In this document: one piece after another, positions 58,131 through 59,080 of the stretch
Layout: every line of letters begins with the position of its first letter
How positions within the stretch are numbered: position 1 is the stretch's first letter
DNA from: Sphaerobacteraceae bacterium
Lineage (GTDB): Bacteria > Chloroflexota > Chloroflexia > Thermomicrobiales > Thermomicrobiaceae
Direction of reading: 5' to 3'
DNA: 59,080 bases
NCBI GenBank assembly: GCA_007695115.1
Contig: REEK01000128.1
Coordinates: 1-59,080 of the forward strand
Notes under the pieces: model-generated
What the model saw: the letters and a program-made list of their open reading frames with translations, nothing else
Database searches by the model: none
Told to the model about the DNA's origin: nothing
Made by a program: the position numbers and the translations under genes

Positions 58131-59080
58131 CTAGTAGATCTCCCACGCAACCTCATCAGTGATCTTCCCGTCCTTCAGATCAGCGGCAACCTGATCCCGA
58201 TCGCGCTCTTTCGGACTGCCATAGCCACCCGAGCCGGCGGTGATCACCGAGGCGACCTGTCCGGGTTGCAACAGGAACTGGCCACGGGTTGAAGGGTCCG
58301 CACGTTCACCGTCGATGCGGATTTCGGCTTTGCCGCCGTCCAGACCGCCGAACAATCCCCAGGGAGCGCTCAGCCGGCGACTGGTCGAACCCCGGAACGC
58401 TGCTTCATGATCGAGCACGCGCACATCTCGCCGGATACCCATCCCGCCTCGCCAGGTTCCGGGTCCCCCAGAATCGGGCACCAGCTCGTAGCGTTCGACG
58501 AGCAATGGATACTCCACTTCCAGGCTTTCGACCGGCAGGTTGGAGGTATTGGTAATGTGCGTCTGCACACCATCCAGCCCGTCTTTCGTTGCCCGGGCAC
58601 CGAACCCGCCACCGATCGTCTCCAGGTAGCTGTAATACTGACCAAGCCGCGGATCAACCCCGGAGAACGTGATCGAAGTATTGGCCCCGGTACAGGCGCC
58701 GATAACCCGATCCGGCACCGCCTGGGCAAAGGCACCCAGGATCAGGTCGACAACTCGCTGGGCGGTCTGGGTTCGACTATTGATCGCTGCCGGTTCGTCG
58801 CAGTTGAGGATCGTGCCGGAGTCAGCAGTAACGTGGATCGGTCGATACATGCCGGCGTTCGGCAGAATGGTTGGATCGACGACGATCTTCACCCCGTAGT
58901 AGCTCGTCGCCAGCAACGCGGTCCAGACCATATTGAGGCCAGCCCGAACCTGCGGCGGATTTCCAGAGAAATCGAGGGTGATCTCATCTCCGGAGACAGT
59001 GATCGAGGTCCGCAAGACCATCTCATCGTTCCCGAGGTCGTCAGCGTCGAAACGATCCTCGAAGGAATAGGTGCCGTCCG
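58131..59080 (-). CDS. Second hydantoinase B (HyuB) family subunit, 5' part beyond window
   Basis: C-terminal 316 residues or so of a HyuB-family protein; the frame stays open to the right edge. DGTYSFEDRFDADDLGNDE at the edge matches the first HyuB's DGTYEFTDYLDDDG, so the true start lies outside. Family features continue: TLDFSGNPPQVRAGLN, GLDGVQTHITNTSNLPVES, YELVPDSGGPGTWRGGMGIRR. It is diverged from the complete hyuB at 50.3 kb, suggesting a different substrate. Confidence 0.9.
   Translation of the reverse strand, partial: DGTYSFEDRFDADDLGNDEMVLRTSITVSGDEITLDFSGNPPQVRAGLNMVWTALLATSYYGVKIVVDPTILPNAGMYRPIHVTADSGTILNCDEPAAINSRTQTAQRVVDLILGAFAQAVPDRVIGACTGANTSITFSGVDPRLGQYYSYLETIGGGFGARATKDGLDGVQTHITNTSNLPVESLEVEYPLLVERYELVPDSGGPGTWRGGMGIRRDVRVLDHEAAFRGSTSRRLSAPWGLFGGLDGGKAEIRIDGERADPSTRGQFLLQPGQVASVITAGSGGYGSPKERDRDQVAADLKDGKITDEVAWEIY

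Noticed and set aside
1-59080. tRNA genes
   Set aside because: I saw no T-arm consensus in a cloverleaf context by eye; a short gene could be missed without a covariance search.

Overview
The window looks like a chromosomal segment (roughly 58-60% GC by eye) of a free-living, aerobic, non-photosynthetic bacterium, most likely a Chloroflexota of the Thermomicrobia/Sphaerobacter type. This assignment is inference. It rests on coenzyme F420 genes, a B-family (ba3-like) heme-copper oxidase with CtaG, hydantoinase and glucarate-type catabolic genes, a mix of ATG, GTG and TTG starts, and families of GC-rich palindromic intergenic repeats. The left edge is the 5' end of a 16S rRNA gene on the minus strand, with a long leader and three tandem promoters of the form TTGACA-17/18-TAAGAT.

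Layout. 0.7-6.7 kb: D,D-carboxypeptidase, HMG-CoA lyase, a GNAT acetyltransferase, two paralogous small excisionase-like HTH genes and an MFS exporter. 6.8-10.5 kb: F420 genes (PPOX oxidoreductase, CofE), a zinc-ribbon protein, a selenocysteine-containing peroxiredoxin-like gene and a glycosylasparaginase-type hydrolase. 10.5-15.1 kb: a large secreted protein sharing a module with the carboxypeptidase, a molybdopterin-binding protein, a deaminase, an intergenic repeat cluster and an F420-type (Ddn) reductase. 15.1-21.4 kb: a respiratory block with CtaG, a CuA heme-copper reductase lacking the active-site tyrosine, a two-HTH Crp-family regulator, a short oxidase-like membrane protein and an ScdA_N-like protein. 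21.5-29.6 kb: sugar-acid, phosphotransferase, peptidase, pseudouridine and SDR genes. 29.7-33.2 kb: a copper delivery operon (PCuAC, Sco, CopC-CopD-cytochrome c fusion). 33.2-41.3 kb: F420/flavin enzymes, an ArsR regulator, a HAD hydrolase, an EAL protein, ThiI, a lone response regulator and a SelW-like selenoprotein. 41.3-49.9 kb: aspartokinase, an ABC exporter, a translationally coupled ThrC/serine hydrolase/nucleotidyltransferase operon and an acetyltransferase. 50-59 kb: perfect tandem intergenic repeats, HyuAB, a HEPN-MNT module, a D-amino-acid-oxidase-type protein, a nitrilase homologue without its nucleophile, a lipoprotein and a second HyuB running off the right edge.

The most notable observations are as follows. 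(1) Two genes are interrupted by an in-frame TGA exactly where a catalytic cysteine belongs, each with a suitable hairpin downstream: a peroxiredoxin-like protein (UPVC) and a SelW/Rdx protein (CTSU). Together they argue that this organism decodes UGA as selenocysteine. (2) The catalytic subunit of the CuA heme-copper enzyme has Gln where every A- or B-family oxygen reductase has the His-crosslinked Tyr. With an ScdA-like protein and a Crp/Fnr regulator nearby, this suggests a CuA nitric oxide reductase module controlled through TGTGA-N6-TCACA-type sites. (3) A nitrilase-family gene and an M28 peptidase gene have lost canonical catalytic residues.

All calls come from reading the sequence and its translations. 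No database search, structure prediction or codon statistics could be run.
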